Shown one piece after another: positions 7,905 through 16,582 of a stretch of 16,621 nucleotides of DNA (position 1 is the stretch's first letter; each line of letters starts with the position of its first letter). The notes beneath the pieces are model-generated. The model saw only the letters and a program-made list of their open reading frames with translations, did no database searches and was not told the DNA's origin. The position numbers and the translations under genes were made by a program. The DNA is from JANQRV01 sp964533785 (GTDB taxonomy: Bacteria; Bacteroidota; Bacteroidia; Chitinophagales; Saprospiraceae), in contig CAZHNG010000132.1 in assembly GCA_964533785.1 (NCBI GenBank), positions 1 to 16,621 of the forward strand. Reading direction: 5' to 3'.

Positions 7905-10900
7905 ATGCAAAATCGAAAAACTTTTTGCAGCACTTTAACTAGGTTATTTGTTTATCTATGTTTCATAAACTACACACTGTTGGGGCAAACAGGCAACCCT
8001 CGTATTGTCAATTACCTTCCCAATGACTATGCCTCGGACAGTTATACTTCCAGTCCCCAGAATTGGAATTTCATTCAAGATAAAAACGGTGTCGCCTATA
8101 TTTTCAATACCTCTACTATCCTTGAATTTGACGGTAGTGAATGGAAAAACGTTCGGAATAGCGGGAAGAAAAAATACCTTTTCCAAACGGCCAAAGATGA
8201 GCAAGGACAAATTTATGTCGGGGGACAAAACGAACTGGGGTACCTTACTCCAGATGCATCGGGTAACATCGGTTTTGTTAGCCTAAGACCGATGTTACCC
8301 GATTCCGGAAAAGGGCTCGAAAGAGTTGGTTCAATGGCAAGCATTGATAACCATATCTATTTTAGGACGAATAAGCAATTATTCAAGTGGGATGGAAAAG
8401 CGTTTTCAGTAAAAAATAGCCCATCTGGATTTGCCGATACTTATATGGCAAAAGAAAGGCTATTTGTCAGGGAAAGAGAGGTCGGTTTACACGAAGTAAT
8501 TGGAGATTCTCTCGTGCTTTTGATCGCGGATACCATAATTAAGGATATCTGGATACGAGGTTTTATACCAATAAATGACGGTTATCTAATTGTTTCATAC
8601 AGAAGTGGGTGCTTTAAATTTAAGGAAGGAAGTTTAACACCCGTAAAAGGAGAATATTCCGATCGCTTTCCAAATGAAATGATTCAGGATGTTGCAGTAC
8701 TGCCGAGCGGTAACATTGTTTTGGGTACTCGTTTTAACGGATTGGTCATTATTGACTTGGACGGCAATATCCTAAATATTATCAATACAACATCCGGATT
8801 AAGTGATAATACCGTGCTAGGGGTAGGTGTCGACCACCAGGGAGGGCTCTGGGCTTGCCTGAATAATGGAATCAGTTATATTGAATACGGCAGTCCTTTT
8901 CGATACTATGATGAAAAAAATGGTTTAGAAGGTTTAATAATTAAAGCCGTCAAAGAGAAAGAGGGTACCATTTGGGCAATAACCAGTAATGGTTTGTTCT
9001 ACAGCTCAAATCTTGGTGATATTGATAATTTGGAATTTACTACTGTTCGCAAGGAACAATTCTGGGACCTGATGCTCACCGATAATCAGGTTTTAGCAAC
9101 GACTAATTCAGGTATTTATCTCTTTGATAAACAAAAGAAAAACGAAATTCAACGGATTGCGGAGGTAAAAGCCAAATTTCTACATCGATCCTCTCGAAAT
9201 ACGGACCGGGTTTGGGTAGGTTGTAACGAAGGCCTGGGCATGATAACAAAACAAAAGGAAAAATGGCACTGGGAAGGGTTGATCCTGCCTTTCAAAAAAG
9301 AAATAAATGAAATACTGGAGATGCCCGATGGTAAATTGTACTTAAGTGATAATACCCATACTCTTTACCGGATCGATCTAGCAATAGGCGAGGATGAGAG
9401 TTATAAAGCTGATACAATAGCAACTGAGGTTGCGACTATTCATAGTCTTGCACTGGTCAATGAGCAATTGTGGTTGGGTACGAGTAATGGGCTGTATGTT
9501 TTATCAAGAGAGGATCAGTTGGACTTGCTTAAAGTGGATGGGGTAGTGGTAACGGATACTTCTAAGTGGGTTGGGCCTATTCTGCAAACTTCCAGTGGGC
9601 TCATTTTTTATGACCGGAAGAGTCTGCTTCAACAGTTAAGCATTATAGCAGGCCAAGGATTAAAGGTCGATTCAACAATAGGGAAAAGAATAAAAGGATT
9701 AGACATTTGGAGTATGACGGAAACCCCGGAAAAGGGGTTGCTGATTGCTACGAACGATGACATTATTGAATACCATCCAACTCACGATAGCCCCTACCTA
9801 AATTCCTATCAAACCTTAATTCGAAGGATTAGCTTTGAAAAAAACGGAACGGTATTTTATGGGTATCCGAATAGTGACCGGGAAGAAGAAATCCGTTTTC
9901 CAAAGCGACAAAGTGATGTTGTTCTTGAATTTGGCGCGGCCAGTTACGAAGCTCCCGAGGCCATTCAGTATCGCTATAAACTGGATGGCTACGATAAAGA
10001 GTGGTCTCATTGGCGTTCAATAAGGAAAAAAGAATACACCAATTTAAAGTCGGGCAAGTACACCTTCCGAGTGCAAGCCAAAAATATTTACGATATAATA
10101 GGTACCGATGCAGTGTTTTCATTTGAGGTCCTTCCTCCCTGGTACTTTTCCTGGTGGATGTATGTTTTGTATATTTTGTTGATAGCCGGTCTGATTTACG
10201 GCATTACCTGGATAATTACGGCCAGCCAAAGAAAGAAAATCCTGGAGCAAAATCAACTACTTGAACAACAGAACGAATTAAATTCGAGGCTTCAACACCT
10301 GGATGCACTGAAGGATCAGTTTTTGGCCAACACTTCCCATGAATTACGGACACCTTTATTGGGAATAATTGGTATTACCGAACACCTGTATGATCATTGG
10401 GAAAATATAACTAAAGAAGAATTATTAGAAAACCTTTCATTGACGATTGCATCCGGTAAACGATTGAGCAGCCTGGTCGACGATATTCTCGATTTTTCAA
10501 AGCTAAAAAACCATGAACTTGAACTTTCTTTGAAACCTCTTCATCTAAAGGCATTGACTGAGGTGGTTATCAAAACTAACAGCCCGCTGATCACAGGGAA
10601 GAACATCAGGCTTATCAACGCAATACCCGATGATTTTCCTGCTGTAGACGGTGATGAAAATAGAATTCAGCAAATCCTCTATAATTTGATCGGTAACGCT
10701 ATTAAGTTCACGGAGTCCGGTTATATCAAGATAAGAGGAGAGGTACTCCGCGAGAATATAGATGACGAAGCACTAAAAAACCAAGCAATGGCTTTAATAT
10801 CCGTAGAGGATACGGGAACCGGGATCCCGGAAGACAAAAAGGAATTAATATTTCAGGAATTTGAACAAGCGGAACAGTTGCCATCAGCCTTCACCAGTAC

Positions 10901-12368
10901 AGGATTAGGACTTAGTATCTCAAAAAGATTGGTAGAACTACACAATGGCTCCATGTGGGTGGAGTCCATTTTGGGTAAAGGATCTACTTTTTATTTTACT
11001 TTACCAGTATCGGATAAAAAACCTGTAAAAGAGACCGTTTCGAATATTTCCCGATTGGGAACACAATTACTTCCCGAAGCCCCTCTCGTTTTTGATCAAG
11101 GTTTCGCTTTAGAAAAAAGTCAAGCTCAAATCAATATTCTTATCGTCGATGACGAACCCGTTAACCAGCGGGTTTTTAGAAATCACCTATCTGCTGGAGC
11201 CTACAATATATACCAGGCTATGAACGGGGAAACAGCGTTGAAAATCCTGGAAAAGGAAGAAAGTATTGATCTAATCCTCTTGGACGTAATGATGCCCGGG
11301 ATGTCGGGTTACGAGGTCTGTCGAAGAATTCGGGAAAAGTACCTGCCCAGCGAAATGCCGGTTATCATGGTGACGGCTAAAAACCAGGTGAAAGACCTGG
11401 TACAAGGCTTTGAATTGGGGGCCAATGATTATTTGGCAAAACCTTTTACAAAAGAAGAGTTTCTGGCCCGGGTCAAAACCCAATTAAACCTGCATAGGAT
11501 CTACGGCGTCACGGAAAAGTTTGTTCCGAATGAATTTTTAAGGGCTCTTGGGAAAATATCAATTGTCGACGTCGGGTTGGGAGATCACACCCAAAGAAAA
11601 GTAACCGTCCTTTTTTCTGATATCAGGAATTATACTACGCTTGCAGAAGGTATGGAGCCCGAGGATAATTTTAAATTTGTCAATGCTTACAATGGCCGCA
11701 TGGGCCCTCTTATTCGCGAGCATAAAGGCTTTGTAAATCAATACCTCGGAGATGGGATCATGGCTATTTTTCCGGAAGAACCTATCGATGCATTGAAATC
11801 GGCGATTGCCATGCAAAAAGGGTTGCAGAAGTACAATGAAAGAAGGGTGAGCAAAGGACGAGTGAAGTTGCGCATTGGTATTGGAATGCACACCGGGCCC
11901 CTCATCATGGGGATTATCGGAGATCTGAAGCGAATGGATGCTACAACGATTTCTGATACCGTAAATACTGCTTCCAGGATAGAAAGCCTCACTAAATATT
12001 ACGGATCAAAAATATTGCTTAGTGAAGAGAGCTTGAATTTGATTAAAAATCTAGAGCAGTATCATTTTCGTTATTTTGGTCAAGTGCAGGTGAAAGGGAA
12101 AAATGAACCTTTAGGGGTTTATGAATGCTTCGATGCAGATCCATCAGAGGTCTTTGACAAAAAACTACAATCATTAGCTCGATTTAATGAGGCACTGAAG
12201 TTGTATTTTGACCAGCAAATTGAGGGAGCACGGAGTATCCTGCAAGAAATTGTCAATGACAATCCCAAAGATAAAACTGCCGCGCTATTTTTAAATAAAG
12301 CGAAATTCTATCTTGAGAAGGGGATGCCTGATGATTGGAGCAACATAGAGAAAATGCAGTGGAAATAG
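7905..12368 (+). CDS. Membrane hybrid sensor histidine kinase: propeller, Y_Y_Y, HK, receiver, class III nucleotide cyclase
   Basis: Predicted inner-membrane receptor of 1487 aa. Order: signal peptide (1-28); periplasmic Reg_prop-type beta-propeller repeats (about 45-640), such as GLSDNTVLGVGVD with GGLWACLNNG; Y_Y_Y domain (about 676-741); one membrane helix (about 750-772); coiled-coil linker (774-806). The kinase has H-box NTSHELRTPL (H812), N-box with N931, G1 DTGTGI (D969) and G2 GLGLS (G1000). The receiver has D1082/D1083, phospho-acceptor D1127, T1157 and K1179. The class III adenylate/guanylate cyclase (about 1231-1410) has metal Asp D1239 and D1283 and transition-state N1354 and R1358. 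The tail after 1412 resembles the TPR-like end of many bacterial cyclases. All kinase and receiver key residues are present, so it should be active. It resembles hybrid two-component systems of Bacteroidota that control glycan use, but its output is a cyclase instead of an AraC domain. ATG 7905 directly precedes the signal peptide. It ends 31 bp from the convergent hydrolase gene. Confidence 0.93.
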   Translation: MQNRKTFCSTLTRLFVYLCFINYTLLGQTGNPRIVNYLPNDYASDSYTSSPQNWNFIQDKNGVAYIFNTSTILEFDGSEWKNVRNSGKKKYLFQTAKDEQGQIYVGGQNELGYLTPDASGNIGFVSLRPMLPDSGKGLERVGSMASIDNHIYFRTNKQLFKWDGKAFSVKNSPSGFADTYMAKERLFVREREVGLHEVIGDSLVLLIADTIIKDIWIRGFIPINDGYLIVSYRSGCFKFKEGSLTPVKGEYSDRFPNEMIQDVAVLPSGNIVLGTRFNGLVIIDLDGNILNIINTTSGLSDNTVLGVGVDHQGGLWACLNNGISYIEYGSPFRYYDEKNGLEGLIIKAVKEKEGTIWAITSNGLFYSSNLGDIDNLEFTTVRKEQFWDLMLTDNQVLATTNSGIYLFDKQKKNEIQRIAEVKAKFLHRSSRNTDRVWVGCNEGLGMITKQKEKWHWEGLILPFKKEINEILEMPDGKLYLSDNTHTLYRIDLAIGEDESYKADTIATEVATIHSLALVNEQLWLGTSNGLYVLSREDQLDLLKVDGVVVTDTSKWVGPILQTSSGLIFYDRKSLLQQLSIIAGQGLKVDSTIGKRIKGLDIWSMTETPEKGLLIATNDDIIEYHPTHDSPYLNSYQTLIRRISFEKNGTVFYGYPNSDREEEIRFPKRQSDVVLEFGAASYEAPEAIQYRYKLDGYDKEWSHWRSIRKKEYTNLKSGKYTFRVQAKNIYDIIGTDAVFSFEVLPPWYFSWWMYVLYILLIAGLIYGITWIITASQRKKILEQNQLLEQQNELNSRLQHLDALKDQFLANTSHELRTPLLGIIGITEHLYDHWENITKEELLENLSLTIASGKRLSSLVDDILDFSKLKNHELELSLKPLHLKALTEVVIKTNSPLITGKNIRLINAIPDDFPAVDGDENRIQQILYNLIGNAIKFTESGYIKIRGEVLRENIDDEALKNQAMALISVEDTGTGIPEDKKELIFQEFEQAEQLPSAFTSTGLGLSISKRLVELHNGSMWVESILGKGSTFYFTLPVSDKKPVKETVSNISRLGTQLLPEAPLVFDQGFALEKSQAQINILIVDDEPVNQRVFRNHLSAGAYNIYQAMNGETALKILEKEESIDLILLDVMMPGMSGYEVCRRIREKYLPSEMPVIMVTAKNQVKDLVQGFELGANDYLAKPFTKEEFLARVKTQLNLHRIYGVTEKFVPNEFLRALGKISIVDVGLGDHTQRKVTVLFSDIRNYTTLAEGMEPEDNFKFVNAYNGRMGPLIREHKGFVNQYLGDGIMAIFPEEPIDALKSAIAMQKGLQKYNERRVSKGRVKLRIGIGMHTGPLIMGIIGDLKRMDATTISDTVNTASRIESLTKYYGSKILLSEESLNLIKNLEQYHFRYFGQVQVKGKNEPLGVYECFDADPSEVFDKKLQSLARFNEALKLYFDQQIEGARSILQEIVNDNPKDKTAALFLNKAKFYLEKGMPDDWSNIEKMQWK
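11595..12134 (+). other. Class III cyclase catalytic domain with Gln at the purine-specifying position
   Basis: The domain has LFSDIRNYT (D1239), NQYLGDGIMAIF (D1283) and DATTISDTVNTASRIES (N1354, R1358). Four residues before the second metal Asp, adenylate cyclases usually have Lys and guanylate cyclases Glu; here it is Gln (Q1279, codon CAA at 11739-11741). The second specificity position carries Thr (T1347), as in class IIIb adenylate cyclases. Metal and transition-state residues are intact, so catalysis is plausible, but the base preference cannot be called with certainty. Confidence 0.85.
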
Positions 12369-12399
12369 CCGCTCAGCTTTCTCATGAATCGAAAGTCAC

Positions 12400-14757
12400 T
12401 TATTTCTCCAAATACTTTCCAGGAATTGGATTTTCCTCCGTCTCCCCATTCCAAAAAATATTGACGATCCAATACCGTTCACCGTCGTAGCTGAGTTGAA
12501 TACTATTGATACCACGCGCGATGATCGGGCCGTCCTTCACCCGTTGGCTCTGGTAGGTACTAAAAACATGGGTGACTAACCCGAACTGTTCTACCTTTCT
12601 ACCAATCTCCATTTCGTAAAAGCCGTTCTCCTCCAGGTACGAACCACTGCTATGGACATAATCTTCGGGACTCATGGTGCGGTAACGTACCTGGCCATTC
12701 TGATCTTTACCGGTAGCAATCAGTCGGGCATTAGGTGCAAACAGGGCCCGGAAGCGATCCCAGTCCCGCTTTTGGCCGGCTGGTCCTGAGATAACGCCGT
12801 ACAAAGCTGACAGGATACCATCAATGGAATTTACATCTTCGTCGGCAATATTATAAAATGCCAGGTTGGGATTTTCCGGTGGTAATACTCTAAGTTTTAA
12901 GTGAGAGCTATTGGGCCCCGAACAGTAGATACGCTGAGTCGCTTTTTGAAAATCCGATTCTTTGACATCATTAAACAGGTCAACAAACTTATGGGGATTG
13001 CGGTCGATCATGGGGAACCAACTGCTTTGTACTTGTACCATGATCTTATGTCCTTTTTTAAAAGTGTGGTGGATATCCCGCAATTCAAATTTTAAGGGCG
13101 TAGGCTCGTTAGGGACCAGAGGTTTGGGTTCGCTCAAGCTGTTTCTGAATTTCGCCCTGATCGGATCGCCGCGAACCAGCATCTGATAACCTCCCATCTT
13201 AATATTTTGGGGATTGGGATTCGGGTCAGGAGTGTCATGTGGAAAAACATCGATAACTTTTACGATAAAATCGGCATCCGTCCCCGATGAGGAGGCCAAT
13301 AGATTGACTTCGATAGCCCCTACAACGGATAGATCTTCTTTTAATACTTGTGATTCAAATACCAATACATCAGGACGGCGAGCGGCAAATCGCTGGTCTT
13401 CTACCATCCAGTCATTACCATAGCGGGTAGTGATTTCTGCGGTAAATGGCACTGGTTTTTCCGGATCGCTGATGTATTCCCGGTAAGCAGGCTTTTGGCC
13501 TTCTGCGGTAGGTATTTTGAAGGATAAGTTGCCGTTGACGTGTAAATACAAAGACTTTTCAAGGGCATTTTCCGGGGGCCATTGGGGGTATTCTTCCCAC
13601 TTTTTGCGGCCGGTATCGAAGACCAACGCATCTGAAAAACCCGAAATGGATCCTTTGTCTTTTAGGTAGTAGTTGAAAAATGGTAATTCCAGCTCTTGGC
13701 GGTAATAAACGCCAGTTTTGCTGCCCCATTGGATGTTGGCGCAATGATCACCGTCTGACCGCATCCAACTGCCGTGGTACCACGGACCCATTACCAGGGC
13801 ATTAAAATTATCGGGATTCTCCTTTTCAATGGTTTCGTAAGCTTTGAGCGGACCGTAAAGGTCTTGTGAATCGAACCACCCGCCGATGGTCAACACAGCC
13901 GGTTTTACATCGTCAAGGTGCTGGGATATGTCACGCGACTGCCAGAATTCGTCGTAAACGGGATGCTCTATGTATTCTTGCCAGTGGATGATCTCTTCAT
14001 TGAAATATTTTTTATTGACATTTGGTAAGATGCCCAGGTCCATGTAAAACTCATAACCATCCGGTGTCCAGTACTCCCATTTGGAAGGTGGCCATTGGGT
14101 CGTGGGTTCGGGGCGCGGCTGGCCGAATCTGGCCAGAAAACCCAGATTGTGCGGCATCAAAAAAGCACCATTATGGCTAACATCATCGCCTTTCCAGAGA
14201 TCAACCATCGGGGCGGAAGGAATCGCTGCTTTTAAGGCCGGATGGGCATCGACAATACCGGTCATTACGTAATAACCATTATAGGATCCTCCGTAAGTGC
14301 CTACTTTCCCGTTATCATTGTCGAGGTTATTGATCAACCATTCTATGGTATCGTAGGTATCCGTACTTTCATCCGTTTCCTTGCCCGTCTTATTGGGCTT
14401 AATAGGTCCCATCCAGGTAAAAGTACCTTCTGACATGAACCGGCCACGGACATCCTGTTCGACGAATATGTACCCTTCTTTTATGAGCTCCATCGACGGG
14501 CCAATACGAGAAGAATACTGATCCTCTCCGTAGGGCGCACAACTATAGGGAGTGCGTTGGAGTAGAATAGGGTAGGACTTTGAATCATCCTTGGGAAGGT
14601 AAACGGAAGTAAACAACTTTACGCCATCCCGCATCGGGATTTGGTATTCAAACTTATCATAATGATTTTTAATGTAAGCCAGGTCAGGATTACCAGATTG
14701 AGCATGGCCGGTATAGATGATGAAAAAAGCAAAAAGCAGGATAAATAGATTCCTCAT
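12400..14757 (-). CDS. Exported CocE/NonD (S15-type) hydrolase fused to a SnoaL/NTF2-like domain
   Basis: This 785-aa protein has a signal peptide (residues 1-20, ending HAQ), then an alpha/beta-hydrolase of the CocE/NonD family (about 35-380) with oxyanion-hole Tyr in QRTPY (Y71), nucleophile elbow YGGSYNGY (S158), Asp in GGWFDSQD (D296) and His in GPWYHGSW (H328). A jelly-roll domain as in X-Pro dipeptidyl peptidases follows (about 395-625). The WFDSQDLYG and GPWYHGSWMRSDGD segments recall alpha-amino-acid ester hydrolases; substrates of the family also include acyl-antibiotics and X-Pro peptides, so specificity is open. The C-terminal 150 residues form a SnoaL/DUF4440-like cone-fold domain. 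The gene converges with the sensor cyclase. A gap of 171 bp separates its start from the next gene upstream. Periplasmic or secreted location is inferred from the signal peptide; there is no T9SS tail. Confidence 0.9.
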   Translation of the reverse strand: MRNLFILLFAFFIIYTGHAQSGNPDLAYIKNHYDKFEYQIPMRDGVKLFTSVYLPKDDSKSYPILLQRTPYSCAPYGEDQYSSRIGPSMELIKEGYIFVEQDVRGRFMSEGTFTWMGPIKPNKTGKETDESTDTYDTIEWLINNLDNDNGKVGTYGGSYNGYYVMTGIVDAHPALKAAIPSAPMVDLWKGDDVSHNGAFLMPHNLGFLARFGQPRPEPTTQWPPSKWEYWTPDGYEFYMDLGILPNVNKKYFNEEIIHWQEYIEHPVYDEFWQSRDISQHLDDVKPAVLTIGGWFDSQDLYGPLKAYETIEKENPDNFNALVMGPWYHGSWMRSDGDHCANIQWGSKTGVYYRQELELPFFNYYLKDKGSISGFSDALVFDTGRKKWEEYPQWPPENALEKSLYLHVNGNLSFKIPTAEGQKPAYREYISDPEKPVPFTAEITTRYGNDWMVEDQRFAARRPDVLVFESQVLKEDLSVVGAIEVNLLASSSGTDADFIVKVIDVFPHDTPDPNPNPQNIKMGGYQMLVRGDPIRAKFRNSLSEPKPLVPNEPTPLKFELRDIHHTFKKGHKIMVQVQSSWFPMIDRNPHKFVDLFNDVKESDFQKATQRIYCSGPNSSHLKLRVLPPENPNLAFYNIADEDVNSIDGILSALYGVISGPAGQKRDWDRFRALFAPNARLIATGKDQNGQVRYRTMSPEDYVHSSGSYLEENGFYEMEIGRKVEQFGLVTHVFSTYQSQRVKDGPIIARGINSIQLSYDGERYWIVNIFWNGETEENPIPGKYLEK
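12418..12849 (-). other. SnoaL/NTF2-like domain fused to the hydrolase
   Basis: Residues about 637-780 read as an independent unit: a helical start (EDVNSIDGILSALYGVISGP), then RDWDRFRALFAPNARLIATG, then strands ending ERYWIVNIFWNGE. The order helix, DWDRFRALFAPNA, curved sheet is typical of standalone SnoaL/DUF4440 proteins. These bind small hydrophobic ligands or act as isomerases/cyclases. The reading frame is continuous with the hydrolase, with no internal stop, so this is a true fusion in this assembly. Confidence 0.75.
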
Positions 14758-14928
14758 ATTTACGTTGGTTTTTCTTCTTTAGCGGTATCAACTTCAAGAT
14801 ACAGTTAAGTTTCGCAAAATAAAATTGCCAAACATATTTTTGAAGCTCAGCCAAGGGAAGAACTGGTGAATAAGGAGATAACCCCTTTTAAATTCAACAT
14901 TTTTATACGCAACTTTTCACTTTTTTGA

Positions 14929-15540
14929 TCATCTACCATATAAAGGAATGCTGACGCCAACGCCAAGTACAGGTTCTCCCGTAGGATCAAAAGTATCGAT
15001 TGTTGGTTTGATCCTTATGCTGATATCTTCATCGATATCAAAGTTTTTGAGATGGGCATCAACGAAGGCTTCGATGGCTTGTAAGCCGTAAACGGCCACC
15101 AATCCGATGTAGGAGAGTTGCCGGTTTTTGTCAAAATAATTGCGGCGAACCAGTAAGGCCCTTTCATTGTCCAGAAAAGTACCCGTAAAGGCATGGGGCA
15201 TATCCTGTCTTTTAAGATTTAAGGCGTCCTTGAATTGATTATAGTTGCGGGTATTATAATCGATCGCGTAGATGACACCCCCAATAGCCCCATAGACGAG
15301 CGGTAATTTCCACCAGCGCTTATTGTAGGCCTGACCAGCTCCGGGCAAAGCCAAAGAGAGATAGAGGGCGGTTTTCGGCTTGGGTTTTTTATTTGTTTTA
15401 TTGTTTTCTACCGCAATAGAATCGGTCATTATTATTGGTGTAATAGCTGTGGTATCTTGACAGTATGCCTTATGGAAAGTCAAAGAGAGTAGAAAAAACA
15501 GGGAAAGCATCATTCTTAAACTCATATCACTGGATGTCAT
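14929..15540 (-). CDS. DUF5683 envelope protein
   Basis: This 203-aa protein of unknown function matches the DUF5683 pattern common in Bacteroidota. It has an N-terminal signal segment (about 7-27), a Lys/Pro-rich linker (48-56), the signature LSLALPGAGQAYNKRWWKLPLVYGAIGGVIYAIDY (58-95, a hydrophobic hairpin), a DNERALLVRRNYFDKNRQLSYIGLVAVYGLQ segment with a second hydrophobic stretch, and a beta-rich end with GVGVSIPLYGR. The start could be Met1 (15540) or Met6 (15525); Met6 gives a more usual signal peptide. In many genomes this family sits beside parB and dapB; neither is present here. It appears to have its own promoter at 15572-15579. Confidence 0.85.
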   Translation of the reverse strand: MTSSDMSLRMMLSLFFLLSLTFHKAYCQDTTAITPIIMTDSIAVENNKTNKKPKPKTALYLSLALPGAGQAYNKRWWKLPLVYGAIGGVIYAIDYNTRNYNQFKDALNLKRQDMPHAFTGTFLDNERALLVRRNYFDKNRQLSYIGLVAVYGLQAIEAFVDAHLKNFDIDEDISIRIKPTIDTFDPTGEPVLGVGVSIPLYGR

Positions 15541-15571
15541 GTCTCATTAACAATAACTGAAACCACTAGCA

Positions 15572-15579
15572 CAAAAGTA
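15572..15579 (-). promoter_or_regulatory. Candidate promoter -7 element for the DUF5683 gene
   Basis: On the minus strand this reads TACTTTTG, an exact match to the Bacteroidota -7 consensus TAnnTTTG. It lies about 32 nt before the first possible start codon. A GTTTTC stretch sits about 20 nt upstream as a weak -33 partner. It implies the gene is transcribed separately from the regulator gene upstream. Confidence 0.45.
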
Positions 15580-15621
15580 ATGGAATTATACCGGTTGAAA
15601 ACTTAAAAATTGTTTAAATGA

Positions 15622-16467
15622 TCATACGCTTTCTTCTCGCTGTTCAATTAACTGATCAATGGTGTTTTGCAGTGCATTGATTAATTTAGATTGCTGATTG
15701 ATCGTTAGCTTCAGTTCTTTAAGTTCTTCTTTTAACTTATGACGTTCATTTACTGGCGTAGGAAGATAGGGGCTTAATTTTGATTTCACCAACCACATTT
15801 CCTGTACATCTGCAAGAGATATGACCTCTGGCGCATAATAATCATTGTCACAAATGAGCTCCAATTGATTCTCGTTGGGAATTTTGTTGATGACCCTGCG
15901 GATAAGCACTTCACCACGTTTAACGATCGCATATACGTAATTATTTTTTATGGTATTCTCCCAAAGACCGGGTTCAATGAAACCGCAAATGACCTTATCA
16001 CCAGCGTAAAGAGAGTGTTCCATGGCGTCATTACAAACTTCAAAACAGCGATAGGTGTTGGTGCGGTATTGGTAATCGGGAAGCGAAAAGGAAGGAAGTC
16101 CGTCGATAAAATCGGGATTGTGAATAGACGTAGCGTATGCGGAAAGCGCTTGAGAAGGAACGTGGACAATTCTCTCTTCTTTTTGTGGATTAGTGATAAT
16201 GGTGAGCACTTTGAAATTGTTTTTGTCCTCATCCGTCATAAACATCGGACCGGCACCCGTGTATATGTATACGGGATTTATTTTATACCTTTCTACTGCC
16301 TTGCGCAATAATTCTATTGTTACATCTCGCCGTCCATTAATGATTTCACTTAGTCCTTGTGGCAAATAATCTAAAGATAATGCAAATTGACGGCTAGAAC
16401 GTATCCGATTTTCTTCTTTCAGTTTGTTATGACATTTAATAAACCGCTGAGTCACAACGCTATTCAT
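15622..16467 (-). CDS. XRE-type HTH regulator with inactive S24 (LexA/CI-like) domain and C-terminal coiled coil
   Basis: Predicted 281-aa DNA-binding repressor. Residues about 10-75 form a lambda-repressor-type helix-turn-helix (SSRQFALSLDYLPQGLSEI, then INGRRDVTIELLRKAVE and INPVYIYTGAGPMF). Residues about 95-230 form an S24/LexA-like dimerisation domain with YRCFEVCNDAMEHSLYAGDKVICG, VYAIVKRGEVLIRRV and CDNDYYAPEV. In active S24 proteins the segment is GDSM...GD and the second motif carries a Lys; here these are Ala (A148) and Arg (R190), so self-cleavage is not expected. Residues about 243-276 look like a coiled coil. The family is common in Bacteroidota as phage-like or stress regulators. 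Control without RecA-type cleavage, for example by ligand or partner binding, is inferred. No phage genes lie nearby in the window. Confidence 0.88.
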   Translation of the reverse strand: MNSVVTQRFIKCHNKLKEENRIRSSRQFALSLDYLPQGLSEIINGRRDVTIELLRKAVERYKINPVYIYTGAGPMFMTDEDKNNFKVLTIITNPQKEERIVHVPSQALSAYATSIHNPDFIDGLPSFSLPDYQYRTNTYRCFEVCNDAMEHSLYAGDKVICGFIEPGLWENTIKNNYVYAIVKRGEVLIRRVINKIPNENQLELICDNDYYAPEVISLADVQEMWLVKSKLSPYLPTPVNERHKLKEELKELKLTINQQSKLINALQNTIDQLIEQREESV

Positions 16468-16489
16468 ATTAGCTTTCGTTTTATCATAG

Positions 16490-16497
16490 TAAATATA
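16490..16497 (-). promoter_or_regulatory. Weak -7-like element before the XRE/S24 gene
   Basis: On the minus strand this reads TATATTTA, one base off TAnnTTTG, about 23 nt before the start codon. No clear -33 element is seen. The surrounding AT-rich stretch is the only promoter-like sequence between the gene and the G-rich block. Confidence 0.25.
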
Positions 16498-16519
16498 ACA
16501 TTTGTTTTTGAATTTTCAT

Positions 16520-16549
16520 GGGTGGGGTGGGGGAGTGGAGGGGAGGGGG
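16520..16549 (+). other. G-quadruplex-forming G-run
   Basis: Five G-tracts of 3, 4, 5, 4 and 5 bases (16520-16522, 16524-16527, 16529-16533, 16540-16543, 16545-16549) are separated by 1, 1, 6 and 1 bases. This satisfies the usual G3+N1-7 rule for an intramolecular quadruplex. It lies about 50 nt upstream of the XRE/S24 regulator gene, with the G-rich strand as that gene's template strand. Confidence 0.7.
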
Positions 16550-16551
16550 TC

Positions 16552-16564
16552 GTGACTTCGTCAC
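16552..16564. other. Small perfect hairpin beside the G-run
   Basis: GTGAC-TTC-GTCAC forms a 5-bp perfect stem with a three-base loop. It immediately follows the G-run. It may belong to the same intergenic element as the 9-bp tandem repeat that follows. No T-tract is attached, so it is not a terminator. Confidence 0.4.
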
Positions 16565-16582
16565 TCAAAATGGTAGTTGAAC

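Noticed and set aside
11559..11891. Minus-strand open frame of 110 codons
   Set aside because: It is antisense to the cyclase domain, whose catalytic motifs are intact in the plus frame.
12369..12399. Shared terminator between the convergent cyclase and hydrolase genes
   Set aside because: Only a weak CTTTC/GAAAG pairing with no T-run is visible in the 31-bp gap.
14872..14887. AAGGAG/CCCCTT hairpin after the DUF5683 gene
   Set aside because: The stem is only 6 bp with a wobble pair and has no T-tract on the transcribed side, so it is not supported as a terminator.
15865..16311. Plus-strand open frame of 148 codons
   Set aside because: It is antisense to the XRE/S24 regulator, whose domains are clear.
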